A stretch of 64,000 bases of DNA. Origin: Ctena decussata. Taxonomy: Eukaryota > Mollusca > Bivalvia > Lucinida > Lucinidae. The stretch covers positions 2,014,501-2,078,500 of the forward strand of contig OZ022502.1 of assembly GCA_963989385.1 (NCBI GenBank). The letters are read 5' to 3'. A program made the position numbers and the translations under genes. Below the pieces are notes generated by a model. That model searched no databases. It was not told the DNA's origin and was given only the letters and a program-made list of their open reading frames with translations. Each line of letters begins with the position of its first letter. Position 1 is the first letter of the stretch. Of this stretch, positions 1-9,790 are shown piece by piece.

Positions 1-141
1 TGCTTTTTTCTGGTTTCGTCACCAGATATTGTCAGGGTCACTGACGAGGCTTTATTAGCCGAAACTACGTAGTCTGGCCCATGTTCCTACTTCTGTATGT
101 ATTCTCTGCTCTTGAAGGAACTTTTTAAGATTTTAATTTTA
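1..141 (+). mobile_element. Retrozyme copy A (3' end, cut by window edge)
   Basis: This is the sense-strand 3' portion of a roughly 383-nt repeat that recurs at 3851-4207, 25908-26092, 26846-27284 and 40295-40730. It contains a complete hammerhead ribozyme (35-80). About 60 nt then follow the predicted cleavage point, ending in the common 3' terminus AAGATTTTAATTTT near 141. All copies share this 3' end while their other ends vary, as expected of retrotransposed RNA. No ORF is present, so the element must be mobilised in trans. The left part lies outside the window. Confidence 0.85.
35..80 (+). ncRNA. Type I hammerhead ribozyme (copy A)
   Basis: All core positions of a hammerhead ribozyme are present in order. 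Stem I 3' strand GGGTCA is at 35-40 and the core CTGACGA at 41-47. Stem II GGCT/AGCC with a TTATT loop spans 48-60, followed by GAAA at 61-64. Stem III is CTACGTAG at 65-72, the cleavage-site TC is at 73-74, and stem I 5' strand TGGCCC at 75-80 pairs with GGGTCA including one G-U. Cleavage is predicted after position 74. Stem III is a self-complementary octamer with no loop, so a single molecule folds it poorly. Two ribozymes in a tandem transcript could share it. This fits the dimeric hammerheads described in Penelope-like elements and retrozymes. Confidence 0.92.
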
Positions 142-1239
142 GGCATTAAAATTGCAGTATGCATAATTTTTTTATATATGTTTTGGCTCTCTTTAGAACT
201 GCCTTAATAAGGGGTTCTAAAGATGGGTCCCAACTTGCACATTTATTATGAAATGCCACGTTTGTCAAATACTAACTCATCAGGGGCCCTGTCAGTACTC
301 AAATGTACAAGGGTAACGAATTAAGATAATACATATTCACTCACACTGAATATCTTGTTTTGGCTTAATCAAATACGCAACAGTGTGTTACATAGGTCTC
401 AGTGATCATTTTCAGGAGTGATTTTGAGGAATTTGCTCTAACTGTTGCCAAATATCTCATGGAAATCTCTCAAGTAGGGTAAAATTCTGTACAAAAATTG
501 TATAATTTAATAATGAATTATACCTAAACTTCTCACTTAGAGTAGAGAAATCCTTAGAATTATTGGTTAAATGAGACCTGTTTCTCTAATGTGATTCTGA
601 GTCTGACTAATAAGAACAAACAAACAAACAATGCAAAATATATATATTTTTATATAATAAAGCAAACAAAAAAAAGCTATCCAGCAAACTAGATTTAACA
701 TGAAGCACAATCTCAGGATTCGCAACGGTAATCCATTTGTCTAACTTATAATGATATGATATAAGCCTTATAAAACAAAATATAATAAATAAAAAGAAAT
801 AATAGCCCAATATTTGGTAAACCAACATGGAATTATTTTGATCATTTCCTTTCAAGTAAAATATATATTGTATGTTTTTGGTTTCTCGTCACTGTTAGTT
901 TTGAACGGAAGGAATGACCTAAATAAAAAAAAAGGTTCCACAAATTTCAAATTAACAATTTGCTACCTAAAAGGTATTGTAAATGTACAAAGCTCTTCTT
1001 TAATTAGCCACAGGCATTCTGATCTTGCCCTTCAGTGCTTTCCTTAAATAAATGAATAAAAAATAAATTAATAATAAATAAACCTAAAATGATTTTCATA
1101 GAAAAACTTATGCCCCCACCAGCACATTTCCCACCCCCTCTAATGAATAAAAAGCATGTACAATTAAAATATCTAGGCAAGTTTGGAGAAAATCCATCCA
1201 CTGGTTCTAAAGATATCCTACATAGATGATGGTGGTCAA
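142..1239. other. AT-rich intergenic DNA, no feature supported
   Basis: No coding region, RNA gene or clear repeat was recognised. Short open frames here lack codon structure or a recognisable protein motif and overlap on both strands. The DNA is AT-rich with A-tracts near 660-680 and 925-935. Confidence 0.6.
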
Positions 1240-1422
1240 GGTACCCAAATCATAAGTCCGAACTCGTAAGTCATTTAAACATAGACAATTCCGGAATATT
1301 TTAGATACACAGACATGGACCCCAAAACAGAGGTGTGATTAGGTGCCCGCGGGATAGTAAGCATCACCTGCCTATTATAATACATCCGCCATATCTATGT
1401 ATCAGTGGAAAAAGTCAGTGAA
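1240..1422 (-). repeat. Short interspersed repeat, second copy at 35360
   Basis: About 180 bp match, in reverse complement, the segment at 35360-35534. Shared landmarks include TCTGTGTATCTAAAATATTCC, the run around AGGCAGGTGATG, and an edge motif near GGTACC. The 35-kb copy interrupts a tandem-core unit, so the segment behaves as an inserted element. No protein and no strong terminal inverted repeat was found, so the class is unknown. Confidence 0.65.
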
Positions 1423-1450
1423 AATGAAAGTCCGGTATTTGAAAGCTTAA

Positions 1451-1810
1451 CTAAGCTTCGGCTGAGGCCATCAAATCGGAAATTAGTTTAGAAACGGCCA
1501 CATTGTAGGGATCAACAAGGTCATGGTGTCTCCCATAAAACTTTTTAACTGTCGACACAAGCTTTGCTTTATGATAACCCTGCTTCAACAGTTTCTGAGT
1601 GAGTAGCTTCCCTCTTTCAACAAAGTCTTGATATTTGAAACAGGCCCTAGCATAGCGGACAAGTTGAGAAACATAAACTCCGTATGCAGGTGCCGAAGGG
1701 ATATTACTACTCAAAAATGGAAAGTTAACTATGGGAAAGTTGAAGTCGTCCCTCTTGTCATAAAGCCTAGTAACAAGCTTTCCATTGTCAATATGTCCTT
1801 GAAAAATGGG
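1451..1810 (-). pseudogene. C-terminal relic of an unclassified YLDD-type reverse transcriptase element
   Basis: The minus-strand reading frame runs open from about 1810 to a stop at 1451. It carries motifs of a retroelement family abundant in bivalve and other metazoan genomes: LYDKRDDFNF, then PFLSSNIP, then YGVYVSQLVRYARAC, then LLTQKLLKQGY and KKFYGRHHDLV. These lie C-terminal to the RT catalytic box. Five or more other fragments of the family are found here (8480, 10780, 28690, 33100-33800, 36250-37170 and 47599). The catalytic part is missing, so this is a dead 5'-truncated copy. The family assignment comes from recalled sequence character, not a search. Confidence 0.75.
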
Positions 1811-1882
1811 TAAAGGTCACCAAAAACTAAACATGTCTTAAAACCTGTCACAATGATATATTTATGCAAAGTAAATAAGATG

Positions 1883-2215
1883 GGCAATGATCAGGTATTA
1901 ATACAATCAAATCCCACATTCCGCTCTCAAAACCAATAGGGAAAGAAGCACATACACACAGAAAAATACACATATTTACGAAAGATACGCACGGTAAATC
2001 GAATGAGCAACTCTTTTCCAAACAGATCGTCATTCAGCTACCCCAATAACAGCATCAATATCTATTTTTACTAATTTTTTATTCAGAAACAAAGCAAAAC
2101 AAAACAGAAGGCAGATTGGGCAGCAAAACAAAACAGAAGGCAGTTTGGGCAGCAATACGGGTGACCAAACCGCCGGAGACCATAGACAAGTTTGATGAAT
2201 ATCTGTCGATTGGAT
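1883..2215 (-). repeat. 3'-region fragment of the YLDD-RT retroelement
   Basis: This matches segments at 13003-13330, 18290-18560, 25640-25900 and 49505-49800. Shared blocks include CCCACATTCCGCTCTCAAAACC and ACGGTAAACCGAATGAGCA. In larger copies (10020-10930 and 28190-28870) the same block series follows RT C-terminal coding sequence on the minus strand. I therefore read it as the element's long 3' untranslated region. It contains a local 34-bp tandem duplication around 2093-2150. Confidence 0.6.
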
Positions 2216-2269
2216 CAAGATATAACTAATCTTAAGAAAGAAAAATAAGCATTTTCAAGTAAACTTTTG

Positions 2270-2790
2270 ACCTTGAAAATAGGGTCAAGGTAATCAAAAC
2301 ACAGTAACACAGTAAACTCTTGAGATTGACCCCAAGATATATCTGTGAATGTAAAGTGGAACTCAAGCCAAAGGCTAATGATATAAATCGTCAGAAAAAT
2401 TTAAGTCCTCATGTGACCTTGAAAATGAGGTCAAGATCTCCAAAATCTAATCAGCTCTTAAGCTAGTCCCAGTGGTGTATCCATGCAAGGATGGTGAAAT
2501 TCCATCCATTGGTTCATGAGATATTATGGGTACAAGGAATTGTCCTCTAAGTCATCCAGTGACCTTGGAAATGTGGTCAAGATCACCAAAATGAAATCAG
2601 CTCTTAAACTTGTCGCAATAATGTATCCATGCAAGTTTGGTGACATTCCATTTATTCGTTCAGGAGATATAGTGGTTACAAGAAATTTTCTCCAGTGGCC
2701 TTGTAAATAAGCTAAAGGTCATCAAAATCTTTTCAGCCTTTAAACGTGTCCAAATGATGTATCCATGCAAAGGACCTGGTATGATAAGGG
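2270..2790. repeat. Decayed tandem repeat, about 145-bp unit
   Basis: Successive units start near 2270, 2417, 2560 and 2697. Each begins with a block like GACCTTGAAAATGAGGTCAAG, followed by CAGCTCTTAA and ATGTATCCATGCAA. The last unit is interrupted at 2771 by the inverted-repeat element 2772-3671 and resumes at 3672. Units are diverged, so the array is old. Confidence 0.65.
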
Positions 2791-3671
2791 CCATTTTTGG
2801 CCCCCATTCAAATTCTCTTAATATTGCATGGTTTCTATTGCTTATCATATGTGCGTATGGAAACGAACAGAAATGGTACGTTTCACTTTTGTTAATTCGC
2901 AGAATAACATGGTTTCTGACATGCCTATGTTGATTCAATAATATGGAGGAAAATTACAAGAAAAACCGAGTTTAATAATTTTTCCTTTAAAGAAATAAGT
3001 CAATTACACTAGCTTTTGAAAGCTCTAGATAAAAGGCTTTTGATGAAATGCTTATACGTTGGGTACCAAGGCTAATTACATGTGCACTGCATAAGGTCTG
3101 TCAAGGTACCCCACCCACTCAAGTTTGTAAGTCCAGAGACGCTAACCAAAAAATTTCAACAAATCAAAATGAAAGGTGTACCAAATTATTCCTTGTGTTC
3201 TGACTAAGAAAATGAATACCCACAACATATGTTTATTTTCTCTATGAGCGGAGATATGGGCGTTTTTGTGTTGAGAAAAAAAGGGAAAATGTTCCAAACG
3301 CTGCCAGTTTGGTAATAAAAAGTTAAAAATAGACATAGAGCCCGGTCTCTAGCACATTTAATATTTTCATAGCATGTAAATATATCAAAATTATGTCTGC
3401 ATATAAAATATGAAATGTGCTGGAGGCCGGGCTCATATATTTTCAAAGCCGCAAAGGTTATCAAACTCACCAATTTCGCAAGAATTCGCGGGGATATGGG
3501 TATGTTCAAGATTAAAAACACAAATATTTTATGCAAGAACTGGTTGATTTTGCATTTGCTGTTACATTTTAGGTTAGAACTGTCCTTTGAATGCATTCTA
3601 ATTATGGAAATAGAACTTTTAAAAAATGAGTTTTCTGGGGGGCCAAATATGGGCCTTATCATACCAGGTCC
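2772..3671. mobile_element. Non-autonomous DNA transposon with terminal inverted repeats
   Basis: The left end begins GGACCTGGTATGATAAGG and the right end is its reverse complement. The inverted match continues for about 35 bp into a GGCCCCC block. The element sits inside a unit of the 145-bp tandem repeat, whose sequence continues on the far side (TTTGGTAAATTTCCATC). An internal hairpin spans 3337-3434 (GAGCCCGG...CCGGGCTC). No clear target-site duplication was seen. A 181-codon open frame across it shows no domain and is not called as a gene. Confidence 0.7.
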
Positions 3672-3762
3672 TTTGGTAAATTTCCATCTATTGGTACAAG
3701 AGATATCGCGCCAGCAAGAAACTGCCGCGCCGACGCCCGGGATCCTCACTGAAAAAATTGTC

Positions 3763-3808
3763 CCCCCCCCTCACCTTTAGAGGGCGGGGGGGGGGGTAGG
3801 GGGGACAT
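3763..3808. other. G/C-run hairpin and G-quadruplex candidate
   Basis: A run of C at about 3763-3771 is followed by TTTAGA and long runs of G up to about 3806. The strand can fold as a G:C hairpin, or the plus strand can form a G-quadruplex. Long homopolymer G runs may also reflect assembly noise. Confidence 0.5.
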
Positions 3809-3850
3809 AATAAATGAAATGCTAACTGTAATAAATGGGTGTTATAAGAA

Positions 3851-4207
3851 AAAATTAAAATCTAAAAAAGTTCCTTCAAGAGCAGAGAACACATACAGAA
3901 GTAGGAACATGGGCCAGACTACGTAGTTTCGGCTAATAAAGCCTCGTCAGTGACCCTGACAGTATCTGGTGACGAAACCAGAAAAAAAGCATACTGTAAT
4001 TTCTTAATTTTAATTGGGCAGTCGATTCAAAGACTGATTAATTTCAAAAGGATCCAAATAGTATAAAAGACGATGATCTAGAATAATATTATAAATCGAT
4101 CTCAAATTTTAGATTTCTCAGAATCTATCCTCTGATCTCAAAGGATGTAAATGAAATATAATCTGCACTATGGATGATGTACGGGGAGACTTTTTACGGC
4201 TTCCACA
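3851..4207 (-). mobile_element. Retrozyme copy B
   Basis: Minus-strand copy of the 383-nt family. Its 3' terminus is at about 3851 and the hammerhead is at 3911-3956. The body runs to about 4207, where similarity to the other copies stops in the block GACTTTTTACGGCTTCCACA. The 5' truncation combined with the same 3' terminus as other copies supports reverse transcription from an RNA. It has no coding capacity. Confidence 0.85.
3911..3956 (-). ncRNA. Type I hammerhead ribozyme (copy B)
   Basis: Minus strand. The elements are identical to copy A: stem I strand (complement of 3951-3956), CTGACGA (3944-3950), stem II with TTATT loop (3931-3943), GAAA (3927-3930), loopless CTACGTAG stem III (3919-3926), TC (3917-3918) and stem I strand (3911-3916). 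Cleavage is predicted between 3917 and 3916. Confidence 0.9.
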
Positions 4208-4607
4208 TAAGAAAAATTGTATCTGGTGACATTTCCACAAGTTATGGTTTATCATATGAGATTACAAATATTCAGCTGGATCATATGTACTGTACCATTC
4301 TAAGAATTTTATCTTATTCAGCTTTAAAGAAGTGTTGTGAGCTATTCTTAGAACGATCTTGCTGAAGTGGTTCTAATGAGGGGAGGGGGGGGGGGGCAAC
4401 AGGTGTCTATGAAGCCCATGGATGCTGGTGCAACATTTATGATTGGACTGCGTTTTTAATTTTTTTTATTCTTATATAGTCTTTAAAACTGATATAAAAA
4501 GGACACAAACAGCATTATGCAACTTTTCATATAAAGTGCAGGGACGAGCAGTCGGCAGGGTATGACCCATTCATTTTTCTTTGCATGTACACTATGGTAT
4601 AAAAATC

Positions 4608-4672
4608 TAAAGAGTAAATACACTTCAGGAACTGACTGAATCAGATCCCAAACCCTATCCCCAGCATTATAA
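4608..4672 (+). repeat. Short dispersed repeat (AGTAACTACACTTCAGGAACT family)
   Basis: About 65 bp are shared with 12649-12714 (minus), 19276-19344 and 62260-62326. All copies contain ACTTCAGGAACTGA and CAGATCCCAAAC. The 19276 copy is absent from the paralogous position near 50470, so it is an insertion. There are no terminal repeats; it may be a short SINE or MITE remnant. Confidence 0.65.
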
Positions 4673-4730
4673 TAAAGTGTTTAATTTGGCCTATAAAATC
4701 CTCTAGGATCAGTAGCAAATGCTTCTTTAG

Positions 4731-4798
4731 GGGTGTCGGAGCGGGAGGGGGGTGGGGGCGGGAGGGGAGGGGGGAGAGGGGAGAGGAGGGGCGAGGGG
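4731..4798 (+). other. G-quadruplex-prone tract
   Basis: This tract is a dense series of G runs of 3 to 6 separated by single A, T or C bases on the plus strand. It meets the usual G3+N1-7 pattern many times over. Biological use is unknown. Confidence 0.55.
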
Positions 4799-5929
4799 CT
4801 ACCCTTCACTCAAATGCACCTCTTCACAGTCATGAATCATTAGTCAATGTCTGCCTTCAAGGTTTTCTCTCTATTTACTTGATAACTTATAGTTTTTTCT
4901 TACTCTCTTGATAGTAAGAAATTCAATTTTCAAGTATATATTGAATGCAAATGTGTTCAAGTTTCTTTGCTTTAGTCAGAAGCTACACACATTAAAGTTC
5001 TCTTAAATGGAATTAAAGTCATTTTTGTGATTTCGGTTTTTGGTATTGTTTTTATTGGCATATAAGTCTTTGAATATCTTATTAGATTCAAGCTAAATTA
5101 TAATTTTAATCATTTGATTTTACTAAATATTTTTTTTTCATGTCCCTCTCTTCTCCCCAGCCCCACCCTCTCTTTAAGGACCTAGCCCATGTTTCTTCTG
5201 ATTTTTACGTTTTAAGAGTATTTTTGGTAAAAAAAGAGATTAAAACCCGTTCATATGAGACTGAAGAAGAGGCTATCATAATTTTTATGTGGACACTTTT
5301 TCTGTTATTTGGCATAACAACAAGATAAACCTAAAAACGTATTTACTGCTGTGTGGGCTATTCATGTCATATAAGGGCCTTATCTTTTGTGTAAAGGGGT
5401 TATAATTTTGTTAGAATAGCTAATGGCGTATAGATTAGGAAAAACTCTTCATGGATCTTTTTAGATCTTGGAAATAAGTACTTGCCTAGGCCTTATCAAT
5501 ACGTTATGTACCGAATCTCATTTAGACTTGTTCTGCAATCGCACGTTTGCAGTTGTAGCACAGCTTGCTGCAGAGGTTTAACTATCGCACTAGGTGGTTG
5601 TGTGGGTATGGGTGTGAGTGTGAGCGTAGTTGCGCAGGAGGAGTGTGTGTGTGTGTTGGGAAGGGAGGGGGTGAGGGAGAGGGTGCGTGAGGAGGGTTGT
5701 AGCTGAAGGCATGAGTATCAGCCCTTAAAGCCATAGGAATAGAATCAAGCAGACACTTACATTTTACACTGTGATTTATTCTATCCTACCTTCTTCTAAT
5801 CTTTTATTTAGTTCAAGAAAGGAGAAAACACTGTTGTTATTAAGAAAAAGGTCATCATACGAAATATTAAACATTACCACGCGTTTAAACGTCCGAATAT
5901 CCACGTGCTAACACTGATCGATTTCTATG

Positions 5930-6640
5930 TCACCAGACCATCTCCCGTCGTATTACCTCGCAAGAATGACAACGAGTATCCTAACTATATAATTTTTACA
6001 ATGTTCTCGAAATCGGTTTGTGGCAAATAATATATGCAGCACTGCCTTTAGTACATCTTCCCCAGATGTTCCATTGTAGCAAGCTTGGAGAGTCTTTACC
6101 TTACGGATAGTAGGAAAATGAGCTTAAACACAGCAAGTGAATATTTTCTATATTCAATAAACCGTCAATTATAGGTAATGACCCAATTTGAAACATTTTT
6201 TCCATTAGATCTTCCCAAGATGTATATATGGAGCAAGTTTGAAGACTCTAGCCCTTGCCGTTACTTAAATACTGCGCTAAACCGAAAAGGCGAATATCTA
6301 GTTTTATGTTCAGTCAACTGTGGTATATAGGTCATGACCTAATATGCATCGCTGCTTCAGTAGCTATGACCCAGTCGTATTTATGGAGAAAGTTTGGAGA
6401 CTCTGTCCCTTGTGATTACTCAGAAACTGAGCTAATTGCAACTGGTGAATACTGTTCAAACAACAGTTAAATATAGGTCATGGCTCAGTATGCATCGCTG
6501 CACTGTAGTAGATAGTTCCCAGGTGTATCTATAGAGCAAGATCGAAGAATTTACCCTTTATGATTATTTAGAAACTGAGGTATGCGCAACAGTAAATATT
6601 TTTATGTTCAATTACCCATTAAATAGAGGTTAATCATACT
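5930..6640. repeat. Degenerate tandem repeat, about 150-165 bp unit
   Basis: About four diverged units (near 6010, 6170, 6335 and 6480) share blocks such as TATAGGTCATGACC, ATGCATCGCTGC, GAGCAAGTTTGAAGACTCT and ATATTTTTATGTTCA. The unit length matches the core repeats of bivalve pearl elements, but no hairpin end or ACGG microsatellite is attached here. Confidence 0.5.
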
Positions 6641-7199
6641 ACGAACTTATAAGTGGTGTTAAATTGCTGTGTAAGGATGTTTTATCCCTGCTTTTCAGAA
6701 CGCATGTATGAGTTCCGTCTCATACCTGTAAAGCAATGATTTGAATTTGGTTAAAGAAGTAGGTGAAGTTACAGCCCATTAAAATTTTAACTTTATGATG
6801 AAACCTTGTCCGCTGAACATCGTGTAATTATTGTCGATAAGATATTCAAGAGTTTCAATGTCATTAAGGTAGGTTCTTCTACATGCAAATATGACTTGGT
6901 AGCTAAAATATGCAGGTGTTTTGTATTTTGATGCGTAACAAGAAGACTATGCACTCTAGTTTTGAATGACAGAAATAATCATAAGATATGAACATTATAT
7001 TTAATTTTTTTGCTGTGGCATCAAGATACATAATTTTTTAAATTAGTCATAAATTATACTATCTGAACTTGGCCAAATTTTTGGAAAACGTAGAACTCGT
7101 TTTTCCGTCGTCAGAAATATATATGTTTTGTACCACTATTTAGCATAATCCTGAATAAAAGCAGCCAGAATGTATTTGTTTTCACCGTATGGTCAATAA

Positions 7200-8187
7200 A
7201 GGTTCTAAAGTGAACATCCATCCAATTTCTTATGAAGACACAGTGGCAGTCAGGTGTACATGATACGTACCTTAAGCGGTTCTTCAGATATTTTGGTCAC
7301 AATGTTTTTCTATATAAATTGCCTATGTTCGAAAATGGAGAATTTCTTAACCAAAATTTATGAAATGAGTTCAAAAGTTAATTGATTAATCTACACTTTA
7401 GTCTAAACCTGTGTGCCAAATACTAGGATCCTAGCTTAAGGTGTTCTTCACATATTTTGGTCGCAAGGTTATTCCTATAGAAAATGCTATGTCCAACCAG
7501 AAATTTACGACATATGCTCAAAAGTTAACGAATTCATCTACATTTTAGTCTAAATCTGTGTATTAAATATCAGGATCCTAGCTTTAGCAGTTCTTCAGAT
7601 ATTTTGGTCACCAGGCTTTTCCTTTATAAATTGCCTATGTTCGAAAATGGGGAATTTCTTTACCAAAAATTTATGAACTGAACTCAAAAGTTAACCAGCT
7701 CATTTAAATCGTGGTCTTTAACTGTATGTAAAATATCAAGATCCTAGCTTTAGGAGTTCTTCATATATTTTGGTCACAAGGTAATTCGTATAGAAAATGC
7801 ATATGTCCGAAAAAGGGGAATAACTCAACCAAAAATTTATAAATTATGCTCAAAAGTTAATCAGTTCATTTACACCTTAGTCTACACCTGTATGCCAAAT
7901 ATCAGGATCCTAGCTTTAGCAGCTCTTCAGATATTTTGGCCACAATGTTTTTCCTATATAAAGTGACAAAGTCGAAAAAGGGGCATAACTCCTGAACGAC
8001 AAGACTGGCAGGTATAAAATAGGGTTTCGCTTATTTTTCATGTACATGCCACATATAAAATTTCAAGATCCTAGCGAAAGCGGTTCTTGAGTTTACCAGC
8101 TGCCAAAAAGCGTTACGGACAGATGGACGGACAGGCCCAAACAATATGCTCCCTCAACATTTCCGAAGTTGGGAGCATAAAAAATAT
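7200..8187 (+). mobile_element. Pearl-like non-autonomous element with five ~160-bp cores
   Basis: Core units begin near 7280, 7446, 7591, 7759 and 7925, each with TTCTTCAGATATTTTGGTCAC and later ATCAGGATCCTAGC. After the last core comes a short ACGGACAGATGGACGGACAGG microsatellite (8112-8132). A hairpin TGCTCCC...GGGAGCA follows (8147-8180). Tandem cores of about 160 bp followed by an ACGG microsatellite are the described layout of pearl elements in bivalves, thought to be Helentron-derived. There is no coding region. Confidence 0.75.
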
Positions 8188-8479
8188 CAGATGGGATCTT
8201 TTACATTTCTACATATTTTCTGAGTCTACATATATTAATTATATTTTAAGTGAACAGCTCAAGATTTCTGTTTATAAAATCTCCGAGTTCTTCCGTATTA
8301 TCAGTACAGCAAAAATGTATTTTTACATGATTTGAGAGCATTTTCAAGAACAGTTTAATCATATCTAGCCAATCTTTGAGCAAAGGTGGATGAAATTCGG
8401 AGTTTTCGGAGAAACGTACTTGGCTTTTTCATCTTTGCTGTAAGCGGGGCTCTGATATAAATGTTTTGCGCCAATTGCA

Positions 8480-8990
8480 TGCTTGGTGGTTTGCTCCATC
8501 AAGGTTAACAGCTTTTCTTACCTCTTCGATTGCACGACGGTGGGTCGGGCTTCAGATTTAGGCGCCAACCTAAACCTAAATTAAAAGTAACACAGACGGT
8601 TGGCGCCTGACATTCGTTCCGAGAATCATCGCTAACCGGTTACCCCATCCCCTAGTAACTTTATTGCAGCACTTCTTTTTTCGCCTTTCTTGGTTGTTTT
8701 GAGTGTTGCTTGTTGATTTTACTGTTTGTCTTTTATTGACATAGTGTATGTGATGTGAAGGATAGCGCTTCAATAAAAATAGAAAATAGGTAAAACCGTT
8801 TGTAAACGGTTTTCGAATAAATTGGTCTCATTGTTCTTATTGTCAAAATTTATGCTTTCGTTGGTATGTTTGTGGGTGGTAATTGTTTTGGTCGGGTGGA
8901 ACAACTAAATGTAGGATGAACCAAGGACGTGGTTTGGTCGCGATCGCAAACCGGTTAAGTCCCCCAGTAATTTCCATACTGGCCGTGCCA
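8480..8990 (+). pseudogene. 3' end relic of YLDD-RT element
   Basis: The plus strand at about 8505-8570 aligns with the better copy at 37015-37090. Shared features are TTAACAGCTT, CCTCTTCGATTGCACG, GTGGGTCGG and CCAACCTAAACCTAA. There it encodes the last residues of the RT ORF (NPIKVNSLANLFDC). The reading frame is broken. The rest of the segment appears to be 3' untranslated sequence with a palindrome AACCGTTTGTAAACGGTT near 8793. Confidence 0.6.
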
Positions 8991-9040
8991 AAGGCGGCAA
9001 TTCTGTTTTAGTTGTTGTTGTGTATAATTTAATATATGAA

Positions 9041-9270
9041 CTGCGACACGAGAAACCAACTAGTAGTTGTGCGCCCAGCGCAGACTCAATTCAGCTTGGG
9101 CATCCGCTGAGTCAAATCAGATTCTTAGCTTAGCACTTAAAGGGCAGCTAAAGGTCTAAGCTACCTCCATGCGGACAGCGGAGCCTCTGATCAGTCTGGG
9201 CGGATGCCAAGACTGATTTGAGTCTGCGCTGAGTGCCCGACCACTTTGTTGGTTTTCTCGTGTCGCGGCT
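9041..9270. mobile_element. Palindromic MITE (GCGACACGAGAAA family)
   Basis: The ends are inverted copies (CTGCGACACGAGAAACCAAC on the left, its near-complement ending TCTCGTGTCGCGGCT on the right). Similarity continues inward over most of the 230 bp, so the whole element can fold on itself. Other copies lie at 45938-46180 and 57138-58943 (the latter split by a nested element), with a half copy at 59055-59191. It lies about 340 bp upstream of the GIMAP start codon and could influence that promoter. Confidence 0.8.
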
Positions 9271-9606
9271 TATTTATTATTTGTGATGTTAAGGCTAGCC
9301 CGGTGACCATCTACATGGGAATTGGCTACTCACATGGCTGCCGCCTGCAATGTCTTTGGTTGTGACCAAGTTTGTGTTGTCCCACATGGCATTTTCGGTG
9401 GGATCTAGGAATTGAATTGTGTAAGTTTCTGAGAATTTTCCTACTTACTTTCGAAAACTCAATGGGAAGAGCCCGAACAATTAGAGTCAGTGAACCACTA
9501 TGCCTTGTGCGCCCATGAAATGAAAATAGGTTATGTTCTTTTATATTTAAGAGACACCAAATCGCGTCTAAGAGGAGGAAACAAACTCACCCACATTAAA
9601 AGGACA

Positions 9607-9790
9607 ATGGGTTGCTGTCAAAGTAGAGAACTTGAAGATCAAAATTCATCTGAGCCAACCGTTCATCACTCACTTGCTTATCAACGTGGGGAAACACCGT
9701 CAGAGATTAACATACATTTCCCGGATCAAAATCCACATGAGTCTACCGATCATCCACCGCCTGTTTATCATAGTCCTGTTCCTTTAGAAG
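9607..9790 (+). CDS. GIMAP/AIG1-like GTPase, exon 1
   Basis: This is the first coding exon, 61 codons plus one base, ending at a GT donor (9791). The start at 9607 has A at -3 and G at +4. It gives an N-terminus MGCCQS, a typical site for N-myristoylation at Gly2 with palmitoylation at Cys3/Cys4, suggesting a membrane-attached protein. The frame is open upstream to another ATG at 9490, which would bury this motif, so 9607 is preferred. The rest is a low-complexity, His/Pro/Ser-rich linker (HPPPVYHSPVP). Splicing to 11007 keeps phase: the single G joins AG to make Glu62 just before the GTPase domain. The exon link is inferred from phase and splice sites; a transcript would settle it. Confidence 0.75.

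Larger units (their letters stand above)
4208..5929. other. Non-coding DNA with G-rich tracts
   Basis: No gene was recognised. G-rich plus-strand tracts lie at about 4378-4398, 4731-4798 and 5630-5700. The second is about 65 bp of nearly uninterrupted G runs and is a strong G-quadruplex candidate. A short interspersed repeat lies at 4608-4670. Confidence 0.6.

Noticed and set aside
255..285. CTGATGAG on the minus strand near 267-274
   Set aside because: There is no GAAA at a fitting distance and no stem II or stem III.
3204..3749. 181-codon open frame on the minus strand
   Set aside because: It runs across both the tandem repeat and the TIR element boundary, has no recognisable domain, and overlaps a good plus-strand frame.
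7200..8187. CRISPR-like direct repeats
   Set aside because: The units are about 160 bp, contiguous and diverged, in eukaryotic DNA; this is a pearl-like tandem core, not a CRISPR array.
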